This document shows positions 52,933 to 62,610 of a stretch of 64,000 nt of DNA, in pieces. The DNA is taken from NCBI GenBank assembly GCA_934633695.1, contig CAKTYT010000006.1, positions 6,743 through 70,742 of the forward strand. The letters are read 5' to 3'. Below the pieces are notes generated by a model, which ran no database searches, was not told the origin of the DNA, and saw only the letters and a list, made by a program, of their open reading frames with translations. Source of the DNA: an uncultured Clostridia bacterium. Its GTDB lineage: Bacteria > Bacillota > Clostridia > Christensenellales > CAG-138. The position numbers and the translations under genes were made by a program. Within the stretch, counting starts at the first letter, position 1. Every line of letters starts with the position of its first letter.

Positions 52933-54201
52933 ATGAATATTATGGTCATTGGCGGCGGAGGAAGGGAGCATGCAATTATCTGTACCCTTAAAAAAAGTCC
53001 GCTGACGGATAAAATCTATGCTCTGCCCGGAAACGGCGGTATTTCGAAGGCTGCTGAATGCGTAGGTATTTCAGCAACGGATATTGACGGTATCGTGGAA
53101 TTTGCGAAGACACACAAAATCGACCTCGCAGCAGTAATACCCGATGACCCGCTGGCAATGGGGGCAGCAGACAGACTCAGAGAGCTCGGAATTCCATGCT
53201 TCGGTCCTTCCAAGGCAGCGGCAATAATCGAAAGCAGTAAAGCTTTTTCGAAGAAACTTATGAAAAAATACGGAATTCCGACGGCAAAGTACGAAACATT
53301 TACCGATCCGGCAAAGGCCATTGAATACGTAAAAAAACACAGACTTCCCGTGGTTATAAAGGCGGATGGGCTTGCACTCGGCAAGGGTGTCATCATTGCC
53401 GAAACGCATGAAGAGGCCGTAAATGCGGTAAATGATATGATGTGCGGAGACAAGTTTGGTGCGAGCGGTCATACAGTCGTCATCGAAGAGTTTTTAGAGG
53501 GACCGGAAGTTTCCGTTCTCACATTTACCGACGGAAAGACAATTATTCCTATGCCGGCCTCAATGGATCATAAACGTATTTACGACGGAGATAATGGCCT
53601 TAATACGGGGGGGATGGGCGTTATTGCTCCGAATCCCTGTTATACAGATGCGGTTGCGGAAGAAACCATGAGAAAAATTATCCGCCCTACGATCGAAGCA
53701 ATGAACAAAGAGGGAAGGACCTTCAAGGGCTGTCTCTATTTCGGCCTGATGGTTACGGAGGATGGTCCGAAGGTTATTGAATATAATTGCCGTTTCGGTG
53801 ATCCGGAAACGCAGGCTGTTCTGCCCCTTTTAAAAAGTGACCTCGTGCGGATAATGCTTGCGACTGAGTCAGGAACTTTAGAAGACACTCCTGTCGAATT
53901 TGAAAATTCCGCATCATGCTGCCTTGTACTTGCTTCGGGAGGGTATCCGGAGAAATATGAGAAGGGTAAGGAGATAAAATTCGGGAAGCTTCCCAAAGAC
54001 GTTGAGGTTTTTCATGCGGGAACAAAGCTTGCAGACGGAAAGTTCTTTACCTGCGGCGGACGCGTTCTGGGCATCACGGCAGTGCGGTCGACTTTGAAAG
54101 AGGCGATTGAAGCATGCTATGCGACAGCCTCGGAAATCGAGTTTGAAAATAAATATGCAAGGACGGACATAGGTCAGCGTGCCTTGAGCTACCTGAAATA
54201 G
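52933..54201 (+). CDS. purD: Phosphoribosylamine-glycine ligase
   Basis: A 422-residue ATP-grasp enzyme (NIMVIGGGGREHAIICTL at the N-terminus, AIIESSKAFSKKLMKKYGIPTAKYETF, VVIKADGLALGKGVIIA, VIEEFLEGPEVSVLTF, DHKRIYDGDNGLNTGGMGVIAPNP, EYNCRFGDPETQAVLPLL). It makes GAR from phosphoribosylamine, glycine and ATP. GAAGAGG precedes the ATG. It is 16 bases after the formyltransferase gene. Confidence 0.96.
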   Translation: MNIMVIGGGGREHAIICTLKKSPLTDKIYALPGNGGISKAAECVGISATDIDGIVEFAKTHKIDLAAVIPDDPLAMGAADRLRELGIPCFGPSKAAAIIESSKAFSKKLMKKYGIPTAKYETFTDPAKAIEYVKKHRLPVVIKADGLALGKGVIIAETHEEAVNAVNDMMCGDKFGASGHTVVIEEFLEGPEVSVLTFTDGKTIIPMPASMDHKRIYDGDNGLNTGGMGVIAPNPCYTDAVAEETMRKIIRPTIEAMNKEGRTFKGCLYFGLMVTEDGPKVIEYNCRFGDPETQAVLPLLKSDLVRIMLATESGTLEDTPVEFENSASCCLVLASGGYPEKYEKGKEIKFGKLPKDVEVFHAGTKLADGKFFTCGGRVLGITAVRSTLKEAIEACYATASEIEFENKYARTDIGQRALSYLK

Positions 54202-54240
54202 AATGGGATTGATCAGTTCATTTACGGAAGGATAGACAAA

Positions 54241-57200
54241 ATGGTTTACAGAGTTTACAGTGAAAAAAAAGAAGACTATCGTGAGTCGGCTAAATCGCTG
54301 CTGAATGATATAAGGGCGTTTCTCGGCGTTGACGGAATAGAGGATGTTCGTATTATAAACAGGTATGATGTTGAGGGCATTGATGAAAAATTGTTCAATG
54401 CCTGCATACCTACCGTTTTCTCCGAGCCTCAGGTCGACACTGTTTCAAGAGACCTTGAAAATGATGGTGCAGTTATATTTGCGTCGGAGTACCTCCCGGG
54501 TCAGTTCGACCAACGTGCAGATTCCGCCGCCCAGTGCATAAGTCTCATTGCCGCATGTGAAAGACCACTCGTCCGTTCGGCAGTAGTTTATATGCTATAC
54601 GGCAATATCAGCAGGGAAGATGTTGAAAAAATAAAAAGATATATAATCAACCCCGTTGATTCACGAGAGGCAGACATGGAGCTTCCGAAAACTCTCAGGA
54701 TGACGGTTGAAGAACCCGCACCCGTACCCAATGTTTTTCTCAGCACGGCCGATGCAAAGGAGCTTATAAAGCAGTACGGACTTGCAATGGACGAAGCGGA
54801 TGTTGCATTCATTAAAAATTATTTCGCAGAGGAAGGCCGTGAACCTACACTCACAGAATTGAAGGTTATCGACACCTATTGGTCCGATCATTGCCGTCAC
54901 ACGACGTTCAACACTAAAATTGTCGATATCGAATTTGAAGATGAAAAGGTTCGGCAAGCATTTGAACGTTATCTCAAGATTCGTGAAAGTGTAGGCGATA
55001 AAAAGCCCGTGTGCCTCATGGACATGGCATGTATTGCAGCAAAAGCCCTTAAAAAGAGCGGTGATCTTAAGAATCTTGATGAATCGGATGAAATAAATGC
55101 CTGTACGGTTAAGGTGAATGTCGATGTAGACGGCGTTGAAGAACCGTGGCTGATGCTTTTCAAAAACGAAACTCACAACCACCCGACGGAAATTGAACCA
55201 TTTGGCGGTGCTGCGACCTGTGTCGGCGGTGCGATAAGAGATCCGCTTTCCGGAAGGAGTTTTGTCTACCATGCAATGCGTGTTACCGGTGCGGCAAATC
55301 CGCTTGCTCCTGTTGAAGATACAATTCAGGGCAAGCTGCCCCAGAAAAAACTCGTCACTACGGCTGCGGCGGGCTACAGTGCTTACGGCAACCAGATCGG
55401 CCTTGCAACGGGCCTTGTCGATGAAATTTATCATGACGGTTATGCGGCAAAGCACATGGAAATCGGTGCCGTCGTTGGTGCTGCACCCTCTGCAAACGTG
55501 AGAAGAGACAAGCCGGCGGCAGGAGATAAAGTAATCCTGCTCGGGGGAAGAACCGGAAGAGACGGCTGCGGCGGTGCAACCGGTTCATCAAAATCTCACG
55601 ATGCAACCTCGCTTTCGACCTGTGGAGCAGAGGTTCAGAAGGGCAACGCACCCGAGGAACGTAAGCTCCAGAGGCTGTTTATGAACAAAGAAGCTTCGAC
55701 CTTGATTAAATGCTGCAATGATTTCGGAGCAGGCGGCGTATCGGTTGCGATCGGAGAGCTTGCGGATGGGCTGAATATCAATCTTAATGCTGTTCCCAAA
55801 AAATATGAGGGTCTTGACGGTACAGAACTTGCAATAAGCGAGTCGCAGGAACGCATGGCGGTCGTTGTTGAAGCAGATGATGCCGAAAAATTCCTCAAGC
55901 TTGCTCACGGTGAAAACCTTCAAGCAACCATCGTCGCAGAGGTAACGGATACAGGCAGAATGGTTATGCTTAATAATGGCAGGGCGATAGTTGACCTTTC
56001 AAGGGAATTTTTGAACACAAACGGTGCAGAAAAGCATGCTTGGGTGAAAGTAAATAGTGCAGGCAAGGTACGGGATACTGCTCCCGACGGCGATTTTGAG
56101 CAGAGGATGAGTGCACTTGTTTCCGATCTCAATATCTGCTCAAGACAGGGGCTTTCGGAGAGATTCGATTCGACCATTGGTGCAGGTACGGTACTCATGC
56201 CCTTCGGCGGAAAAAATATGCTCACACCACCGCAGGTAATGGCGGCAAAGTTCCCGGTTCGACACGGCGAAACGGATTCATGCTCGGTAATGAGCTATGG
56301 CTTCGACGTTTATCTTTCCGAGGCTGATCCGTACGCAGGTGCATACTGTGCCGTTGTCAATTCTGTATCAAAACTCATTGCAAGCGGTGCTTCGTATGAG
56401 CATTGCTACTTGACTTTCCAGGAATATTTTGAGAAGCTCGGACAGGATAAAGAACGCTGGGGCAAGCCCCTTGCAGCACTGCTCGGCTCGGTTGACGCTC
56501 AAATGGGGCTTAAGATTGCTGCAATCGGCGGTAAGGACTCCATGAGCGGCACTTTTGAAAATATCAGTGTCCCGCCGACACTCGTCTCGTTTGCAATTAC
56601 TGCCGACAAGGCGAAGAATATTATTTCGCCCGAATTTAAAAAGGCAGGCAATAAGGTCGTATTTTTGCCGGCAGAAAAGAACGCTTATGGACTGCCTGAC
56701 TGCTGTTCGGTACGCAAAAATTTCGACACGGTTATTAAAACGATTCGAGACGGCAAGGTACTTTCCGCATGGACTCCAAACGCCGGCGGCATTGCCGAGG
56801 GTATCTTTAAAATGTGTATCGGCAACGGTTTCGGCTTCGATTTTGATGAGAATTTCGATGAAAATGAAATTTTTACACGCAGCTATGGCGGATTCATTCT
56901 CGAACTCTGCGAAGATATGCCAATCGGCATTGAACTTGGCAGGGTAAGTGGTGAAATGATAATTTCATATCGTGAGCACAAAATTGACCTTGGTCATCTT
57001 TTTAAGGATTATGACAGCAAACTTGAGAGTGTCTATCACCATAAGACTGCTGATAAGAGAAATATCGAAAAAATCAACTTCGTAAATAAGAACGTAATGG
57101 TCAAGCCGAAAACCGTTAAGGCAGTTCCACACGTACTTATTCCGGTTTTCCCGGGGACGAACTGCGAAATGGATTCGGCAAGGGCAATGAGGCTTGCCGG

Positions 57201-57924
57201 TGCAGAAGCGGAGATAATTGTTATAAACAACCTGACGGCAAAAGACATTGAGGAATCGCTCGATGCATTTGCGAAAAAGCTTGCTTTATCCCAAATCCTC
57301 TTTATTCCCGGCGGTTTCAGCGGCGGCGATGAGCCCGAAGGCTCCGCAAAGCTGATCGCTTCCTTCATGAGAAGTGCAAAGGCAGCTGATGGAATCATGG
57401 AGCTGCTTGAGAAGAGGGACGGTTTGATCCTCGGCATCTGCAATGGCTTCCAAGCCCTTGTAAAGCTCGGTCTTGTGCCGTACGGCAAGATAATTACAGC
57501 CGATGAGCATAGTCCGACTTTGACATACAATACGATCGGGTTGCATAGATCCAGGCTGGTTCATACTCGTGCGGCGTCTGACCTCTCACCGTGGATGATG
57601 TACAGGCCGGTCGGAGAGGTTTCGCTGGTTCCCGTTTCACACGGTGAGGGCAGGTTTGTCTGCGAAGAAGCCCTGCTGAATAAGCTTATCGCAAACGGAC
57701 AGATTGCAACTCAGTATTGCGATGCAGACGGAAATGTTTCGATGCGTACCGACGTTAATCCGAACGGTTCAGTTCTAGCAATTGAGGGTATAACCTCACC
57801 TGACGGCAGAATATTCGGTAAAATGGCACACAGCGAAAGAAGCGGTGAAAACCTATACAAGAATGTTGCGGGCAAGGATGAATTTGCGATTTTCAAGGGT
57901 GCGGTTGATTACTTCAGGGCTTGA
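54241..57924 (+). CDS. purL: FGAM synthetase, single-chain PurL
   Basis: A 1227-residue PurL fusing the PurS-like N-terminal, the synthetase with two PurM-like halves (HCRHTTFNTKI, NETHNHPTEIEPFGGAATCVGGAIRDPLSGRS, CCNDFGAGGVSVAIGELADG) and the C-terminal glutaminase (VFPGTNCEMDSARAMRLAGA, nucleophile Cys1067 in LGICNGFQAL, and the His-Glu in SHGEGRF). Bacilli normally split this into PurS, PurL and PurQ, whereas this large form is common in Clostridia and Gram-negatives. It converts FGAR to FGAM with glutamine and ATP. GGAAGGAT precedes the ATG. Confidence 0.97.
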   Translation: MVYRVYSEKKEDYRESAKSLLNDIRAFLGVDGIEDVRIINRYDVEGIDEKLFNACIPTVFSEPQVDTVSRDLENDGAVIFASEYLPGQFDQRADSAAQCISLIAACERPLVRSAVVYMLYGNISREDVEKIKRYIINPVDSREADMELPKTLRMTVEEPAPVPNVFLSTADAKELIKQYGLAMDEADVAFIKNYFAEEGREPTLTELKVIDTYWSDHCRHTTFNTKIVDIEFEDEKVRQAFERYLKIRESVGDKKPVCLMDMACIAAKALKKSGDLKNLDESDEINACTVKVNVDVDGVEEPWLMLFKNETHNHPTEIEPFGGAATCVGGAIRDPLSGRSFVYHAMRVTGAANPLAPVEDTIQGKLPQKKLVTTAAAGYSAYGNQIGLATGLVDEIYHDGYAAKHMEIGAVVGAAPSANVRRDKPAAGDKVILLGGRTGRDGCGGATGSSKSHDATSLSTCGAEVQKGNAPEERKLQRLFMNKEASTLIKCCNDFGAGGVSVAIGELADGLNINLNAVPKKYEGLDGTELAISESQERMAVVVEADDAEKFLKLAHGENLQATIVAEVTDTGRMVMLNNGRAIVDLSREFLNTNGAEKHAWVKVNSAGKVRDTAPDGDFEQRMSALVSDLNICSRQGLSERFDSTIGAGTVLMPFGGKNMLTPPQVMAAKFPVRHGETDSCSVMSYGFDVYLSEADPYAGAYCAVVNSVSKLIASGASYEHCYLTFQEYFEKLGQDKERWGKPLAALLGSVDAQMGLKIAAIGGKDSMSGTFENISVPPTLVSFAITADKAKNIISPEFKKAGNKVVFLPAEKNAYGLPDCCSVRKNFDTVIKTIRDGKVLSAWTPNAGGIAEGIFKMCIGNGFGFDFDENFDENEIFTRSYGGFILELCEDMPIGIELGRVSGEMIISYREHKIDLGHLFKDYDSKLESVYHHKTADKRNIEKINFVNKNVMVKPKTVKAVPHVLIPVFPGTNCEMDSARAMRLAGAEAEIIVINNLTAKDIEESLDAFAKKLALSQILFIPGGFSGGDEPEGSAKLIASFMRSAKAADGIMELLEKRDGLILGICNGFQALVKLGLVPYGKIITADEHSPTLTYNTIGLHRSRLVHTRAASDLSPWMMYRPVGEVSLVPVSHGEGRFVCEEALLNKLIANGQIATQYCDADGNVSMRTDVNPNGSVLAIEGITSPDGRIFGKMAHSERSGENLYKNVAGKDEFAIFKGAVDYFRA

Positions 57925-57986
57925 TTTTCGGTCGAAGATGGTGTATAATCAGGCAATTTATTAACTTGTGATGAAACGGAGGGAGA

Positions 57987-58847
57987 ATGTTGGCGGCAAA
58001 GATTATTGACGGCAAGGCCATTGCGGCTGAGGTGTACGGTGAGCTGTCCGAAAGGGTGGCAAAACTTAAAGGTGAAGGCATAATTCCGAGAATTGCAATA
58101 ATCCATATCGGTTCGGATGAAATGAGCAAGCGTTATGTTACGCTGAAGGAGAATTCGGCAATGCGGCTCGGAATGGAGTGCGTGACATATCACCTTGTTC
58201 CGGATGTCAGCCAGGAGAGAGTCATTGATCTTATTAAATGGCTCAATGGAGATGATTCCGTTCACGGCATTCTCGTTCAGATGCCGATTCCGGAGTATAT
58301 GGACACGAAAACCGTTCTTGATGCAATTGACCCGGAGAAGGATATTGACGGGCTGCATTTCTGCAATGCAGGGAAGCTGCTCAATGGTGAGCCGGCAATT
58401 GTTGCTTGTACGCCGAGGGCAATTATACGGATAATTGACAGTCTGGGTGTTGATATAAAGTCCAAGCATACGGTTGTTGTCGGCAAATCCGTCCTTGTCG
58501 GAAGACCAATTGCAATCTGCTTTCTTAACCGTAATGCAACGGTTTCGGTTTGCCATACAAGCACGCAAAATCTCGGCGAAATAACCAGGAATGCCGATAT
58601 TCTCGTTGTTGCTGCAGGCAGTGCAGGTCTTATAAAGGCCGATATGGTCAAAGACGGTGCAATTGTTATCGACGTAGGACAGACTAATATTGACGGCAAA
58701 CTATATGGTGATGTTGATTTCGATGAGGTGTCGCAAAAGGCAAGTTATATCACAAAGACGGTCGGCGGTGTCGGTCCCATGACAGTTGCAATGCTGATGA
58801 CCAACGTTGTGGATTGTACTGAAAATTTGACAAGAAAAAATCAATAA
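57987..58847 (+). CDS. folD: FolD bifunctional methylene-THF dehydrogenase/cyclohydrolase
   Basis: A 286-residue FolD (KIIDGKAIAAEVYGEL, YVTLKENSAMRLGME, VHGILVQMPIPEYMD, PEKDIDGLHFCNAGKLL, CTPRAIIRIIDSLGVDIKSKHTVVVGKSVLVGRPIAICFLNRNATVSVCHTSTQN, VGGVGPMTVAMLM). It supplies 10-formyl-THF for PurN and the AICAR formyltransferase, so its place in the purine operon is functional. ACGGAGGGAGA precedes the ATG. Confidence 0.96.
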   Translation: MLAAKIIDGKAIAAEVYGELSERVAKLKGEGIIPRIAIIHIGSDEMSKRYVTLKENSAMRLGMECVTYHLVPDVSQERVIDLIKWLNGDDSVHGILVQMPIPEYMDTKTVLDAIDPEKDIDGLHFCNAGKLLNGEPAIVACTPRAIIRIIDSLGVDIKSKHTVVVGKSVLVGRPIAICFLNRNATVSVCHTSTQNLGEITRNADILVVAAGSAGLIKADMVKDGAIVIDVGQTNIDGKLYGDVDFDEVSQKASYITKTVGGVGPMTVAMLMTNVVDCTENLTRKNQ

Positions 58848-58871
58848 TGATACGATTGAAAGGAAACTACT

Positions 58872-60380
58872 ATGGCATACATCTACGATGAACCTTCAAG
58901 AACCTTTGGCGAATACCTGCTCGTTCCCGGCTATTCTTCCAAAGAATGCATACCGGCAAACGTCAATCTCAGGACGCCGCTTGTAAAATTCCGCAAAGGA
59001 GAAGAAGACCCTGCATTGAGCATCAATATTCCGATGGTGTCTGCAATAATGCAGGCGGTTTCCAACGACACAATGGCAATCGCTCTTGCAAAAGAGGGTG
59101 GAATTTCATTTATCTATGGTTCGCAGACTCCTGAAGAGCAGGCTCAGATGATTCGCAACGTCAAAAGCTATAAGGCAGGCTTTGTAAAAAGTGATTCAAA
59201 CCTCAGTCCCAACGCAACTCTCGCCCAGGTGCTCGCACTGCATGAAGAAACAGGACATTCCACTGTTGCAATTACAGATGACGGAACCGGGAGCGGAAAA
59301 TTGCTCGGCATTGTTACCGACAAGGATTACAGGGTCAGCCGAATGTCTCCCGATACCCTCGTTGAAGAGTTTATGACTCCGCTTGACAGATTAGTCTATG
59401 CTCAGGATGATGTGACGCTTAAAACTGCAAACGACATCATTTGGGAACATAAAATTAATTCTCTTCCAATCGTTGACAAGGACGGAAGACTCAAATATTT
59501 TGTTTTCCGCAAGGACTATTCAAATCACAAGGCCAATCCGCTTGAGTCAATTGACTCATCGAAACGTTATCTCGTCGGAGCGGGTATCAATACTCGCGAC
59601 TATGCAGAGCGTGTTCCCGTCCTCGTTGATGCCGGTGTTGATGTTCTCTGCATTGACTCATCGGAGGGTTATTCCGAGTGGCAGAAGATTACGATTGAAT
59701 ACATAAGAGAAAAGTACGGTGACAAGGTTAAGGTCGGTGCGGGCAACGTGGTTGACGGTGATGGCTTCCGTTTTCTAGCTGAGTGCGGTGCTGATTTTGT
59801 CAAGGTCGGTATCGGTGGCGGTTCGATTTGTATAACCCGCGAGCAGAAGGGCATCGGCAGAGGTCAGGCGACCGCAATGCTTGAAGTCGCAAAGGCACGC
59901 GATGTATATTACCGTGAAACCGGCGTATACATCCCCATTTGTTCTGATGGAGGTATCGTACACGACTACCATATTACTCTTGCACTTGCAATGGGTGCTG
60001 ATTTCGTTATGCTCGGAAGGTATTTCTCAAGGTTTGACGAAAGCCCCACCGAGAAGATCCGCATTAACGGAAACTACTATAAAGAATACTGGGGTGAGGG
60101 CTCCAACCGTGCGAGGAACTGGCAGCGTTACGATCTAGGTGGAGCAAAGAAACTCAGCTTCGAAGAAGGTGTCGATGCGTATGTTCCATATGCAGGCAGC
60201 TTGAAGGATAATGTTGCAGCAACTCTCGGTAAGGTTCGCTCGACCATGTGCAACTGCGGTGTGCTGAATATCCCTGACTTGCAGAAAAATGCAAGGCTGA
60301 CAGTCGTTTCTTCAACCAGCATCATTGAGGGTGGTTCGCACGATGTTATTCTCAAAAACAGTGTCCCCGCTAAAAATTGA
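58872..60380 (+). CDS. guaB: IMP dehydrogenase
   Basis: A 502-residue IMPDH: TIM barrel with two CBS domains inserted at about residues 102-220, catalytic Cys320 in [23 protein letters not shown], and the flap region [12 protein letters not shown]. It oxidises IMP to XMP with NAD, the first step to GMP. The flap differs in detail from the usual Arg-Tyr dyad region, and the protein looks like the branch of IMPDH seen in some anaerobes and protists. AAAGGAAA precedes the ATG. It is the last gene of the operon before a strong terminator; guaA is not in the window. Confidence 0.95.
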   Translation: MAYIYDEPSRTFGEYLLVPGYSSKECIPANVNLRTPLVKFRKGEEDPALSINIPMVSAIMQAVSNDTMAIALAKEGGISFIYGSQTPEEQAQMIRNVKSYKAGFVKSDSNLSPNATLAQVLALHEETGHSTVAITDDGTGSGKLLGIVTDKDYRVSRMSPDTLVEEFMTPLDRLVYAQDDVTLKTANDIIWEHKINSLPIVDKDGRLKYFVFRKDYSNHKANPLESIDSSKRYLVGAGINTRDYAERVPVLVDAGVDVLCIDSSEGYSEWQKITIEYIREKYGDKVKVGAGNVVDGDGFRFLAECGADFVKVGIGGGSICITREQKGIGRGQATAMLEVAKARDVYYRETGVYIPICSDGGIVHDYHITLALAMGADFVMLGRYFSRFDESPTEKIRINGNYYKEYWGEGSNRARNWQRYDLGGAKKLSFEEGVDAYVPYAGSLKDNVAATLGKVRSTMCNCGVLNIPDLQKNARLTVVSSTSIIEGGSHDVILKNSVPAKN

Positions 60381-60426
60381 CAATTGAAATCAATCCCCAG
60401 CACGTTAAGTTTGTCGGGGAAAGACG

Positions 60427-60475
60427 GGACAGTCACAGTGCCTTGCTCTGCTGTGACTGTCCTGTTTTGCATTTT
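60427..60475 (+). terminator. Terminator of the purine operon
   Basis: GGACAGTCACAG (60427-60438) and CTGTGACTGTCC (60451-60462) form a perfect 12-bp stem with a 12-base loop, followed by TGTTTTGCATTTT. Confidence 0.93.
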
Positions 60476-60500
60476 AATGAAAAAATGGAGGTAACTCAAA

Positions 60501-60860
60501 ATGTTTATTATTCATTGCTTAACAGAACGAGCATGGAATGATTGCAAAAATAAAACATATTACGGTGAAGAATCACTCTGCAAATATGGCTTTATTCATT
60601 GCTCTGAAATATCAACCTATCGATTAGTTGCACCAAACTTCAAGAAAGTGATTGAAAATTTAGTACTGATAGTCATTGATTCTGATCTGTTGGAAAACGA
60701 GGTGCAGGTACGTTGGGAGGATTTAAATGACTGCGGAATAATGTTTCCGCATGTATACGGATTGTTGAATATAAGTGCGGTTGTTGAGACAGTTCCGCAT
60801 CTTTGGAATGAACACAGGGAATGGGTTGTCAACAATGAATTGTTAAAATATTGTGATTGA
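60501..60860 (+). CDS. DUF952-family protein
   Basis: A 119-residue protein with the DUF952 pattern: IIHCLTERAWNDC at the start, GFIHCSEISTYRLVAPNF, LVLIVIDSDLLENEVQVRWE, FPHVYGLLNISAVVETVPHLW. Family members are small cytosolic proteins of unknown function with conserved His and Glu/Trp residues. TGGAGG precedes the ATG. It stands alone after the purine operon terminator and before the converging gdhA gene. Confidence 0.88.
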   Translation: MFIIHCLTERAWNDCKNKTYYGEESLCKYGFIHCSEISTYRLVAPNFKKVIENLVLIVIDSDLLENEVQVRWEDLNDCGIMFPHVYGLLNISAVVETVPHLWNEHREWVVNNELLKYCD

Positions 60861-60905
60861 GAACTGCCGAGAATGAAAATGTTTTCACAATCCAAATTTT
60901 TTGCA

Positions 60906-60935
60906 CAGAAAAGGAGCTTCGTGGGGAAGCCCCTT
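60906..60935 (-). terminator. Terminator of gdhA
   Basis: On the minus strand AAGGGGCTTC pairs with GAAGCTCCTT (60926-60935 with 60911-60920), with one G-U pair, followed by TTTTC. Confidence 0.8.
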
Positions 60936-60965
60936 GAGGTTCAGTTATTCAACCGAATATTCAAA

Positions 60966-62312
60966 TTAGACAATACCCTGATCCATCATAGCATCAGCAA
61001 CCTTCTTGAAGCCTGCAATGTTTGCACCGGCTACGAGGTTGTAACCAAGACCGCATTCTTCTGCTGCTTCTACGGAAGCCTTGTGAATGTTGTACATGAT
61101 GTTCTTGAGCTGGTTGTCAACTTCTTCTGCAGTCCAGGAGAGACGCTCGGAGTTCTGGCTCATCTCGAGACCGGAAACTGCAACGCCGCCTGCGTTAACT
61201 GCCTTAGAAGGAGCAACGATGAGACCACGATCCATCATGTAGAAGAGAGCTTCGTTGGTGGTGGGCATGTTAGCAACTTCAATGTAGTACTTAGTGCCGT
61301 TATTTACGATGCTTTCTGCTTCCTGCATATGGATCTCATTCTGATATGCACAGGGCATGCAGATATCGAACTTACGGCCCCAGGGCTTCTGACCGGGGAA
61401 GAAATCAACGCCGAACTTGTCAGCATAATCCTGAACCCTGTCCCTGCCGGAAGCACGCATCTCGAGCATGAAGTTGGTCTTTTCGGGAGTGTTGATACCG
61501 GCGGGATCGTAGATGTAGCCATCGGGACCTGCGAGAGTAACAACCTTTGCACCGAGTTCAGCAGCCTTAAGGCAAACACCCCAAGATACATTGCCGAAAC
61601 CGCTGATGCCGATGACCTTACCTTCAATGGTGTCGCCCTGATGCTTCAGAACTTCGTTGAGGTAGTAAACAGCACCGAAACCGGTTGCTTCGGGGCGGAT
61701 GAGGGAACCGCCGTAGCTGCGGCCCTTGCCGGTGAGAACGCCGTTCTCATATGCACCGCGGATCCTCTTGTACTGACCGAAGAGGAAGCCGATTTCACGA
61801 CCGCCGACACCGATGTCGCCTGCGGGAACGTCAACGTTGGGTCCGATATGACGCTGGAGCTCAGTCATGAAGCTCTGGCAGAAACGCATAATCTCAGCAT
61901 CGGTCTTGCCGTTGGGATCGAAGTCCGAACCGCCTTTACCGCCGCCCATGGGGAGAGAGGTGAGGCTGTTTTTGAAGGTCTGCTCGAAACCGAGGAACTT
62001 CATAACGGAAAGGTTAACGTGGGAAGCAAAACGAAGACCTCCCTTATAAGGCCCGATTGCACTGTTGAACTGTACACGGAAACCACGGTTTACCTGAATT
62101 TTACCATCGCGGTCAACCCAGGGTACACGGAACTCGATAACACGCTCGGGTTCTACGAGACGCTCAAGAAGGCCGGCTTCCTGATACTCGGGATGTTTTT
62201 CGATAACGGGTTCAAGGGACTTAAGGACTTCTTCAACAGTCTGAAGAAACTCGGGTTCGTGTGCATCACGCTTCTGAACCTTTGCAATAACTTCTTGAAT
62301 GTAAGCGTTCAT
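60966..62312 (-). CDS. gdhA: NADP-type glutamate dehydrogenase
   Basis: A 448-residue hexameric-type GdhA (REFRVPWVDRDGKIQVNRGFRVQFNSAIGPYKGGLRFASHVNLSVMKFLGFEQTFKNSLTSLPMGGGKGG, PAGDIGVGGREIGFLFGQY, GTGKGRSYGGSLIR-type region, GFGNVSWGVCLKA, ANMPTTNEA). It links 2-oxoglutarate and ammonia with glutamate. Most such enzymes of this length use NADP and make glutamate, which would supply both the pgs polymer and the methylaspartate route. GGAGG precedes the ATG; a TTGACA-17-TATGAT promoter lies about 100 bases upstream. A 505-codon open frame on the other strand is an antisense shadow. Confidence 0.96.
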   Translation of the reverse strand: MNAYIQEVIAKVQKRDAHEPEFLQTVEEVLKSLEPVIEKHPEYQEAGLLERLVEPERVIEFRVPWVDRDGKIQVNRGFRVQFNSAIGPYKGGLRFASHVNLSVMKFLGFEQTFKNSLTSLPMGGGKGGSDFDPNGKTDAEIMRFCQSFMTELQRHIGPNVDVPAGDIGVGGREIGFLFGQYKRIRGAYENGVLTGKGRSYGGSLIRPEATGFGAVYYLNEVLKHQGDTIEGKVIGISGFGNVSWGVCLKAAELGAKVVTLAGPDGYIYDPAGINTPEKTNFMLEMRASGRDRVQDYADKFGVDFFPGQKPWGRKFDICMPCAYQNEIHMQEAESIVNNGTKYYIEVANMPTTNEALFYMMDRGLIVAPSKAVNAGGVAVSGLEMSQNSERLSWTAEEVDNQLKNIMYNIHKASVEAAEECGLGYNLVAGANIAGFKKVADAMMDQGIV

Positions 62313-62610
62313 TCTATAAAATCCTCCAAAAAAAATTTAAGGTCTTATCTGCTCGCTCGGAGCATGTCTGGGAAGAATTCGAACATATAAGATTCAAAAC
62401 CCTTCAGGTATTATCATAAATCCACCGTTTTCCATTGTCAACACATATTCCAAAATATACTTTAATTTTGGGGCTTTTTCGGGACTTTTGGACAAAAAAT
62501 TCCAATATTGAGAGTGCATGTCACGGTAAAAAGCATAGTTTTGAATCCCGGTGAATAAAATCATCATAAACAGCACATTGTGTGATGAAAATAAAGTCGG
62601 AGGCAGATTA
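62313..62610 (-). promoter_or_regulatory. gdhA promoter and leader
   Basis: On the minus strand TTGACA (62436-62441), 17 bases, TATGAT (62413-62418). The leader of about 95 bases contains TCTTAT/ATAAGA arms enclosing a TGCTC/GAGCA hairpin, and then eight T directly before the ribosome site GGAGG, an arrangement that could form a terminator. The rest of this gap holds no gene. The M14 peptidase on the plus strand starts at 62611. Confidence 0.65.

Noticed and set aside
60873..62390. 505-codon open frame on the plus strand
   Set aside because: Antisense to gdhA. The length comes from strong codon bias in gdhA; no ribosome site or motifs.
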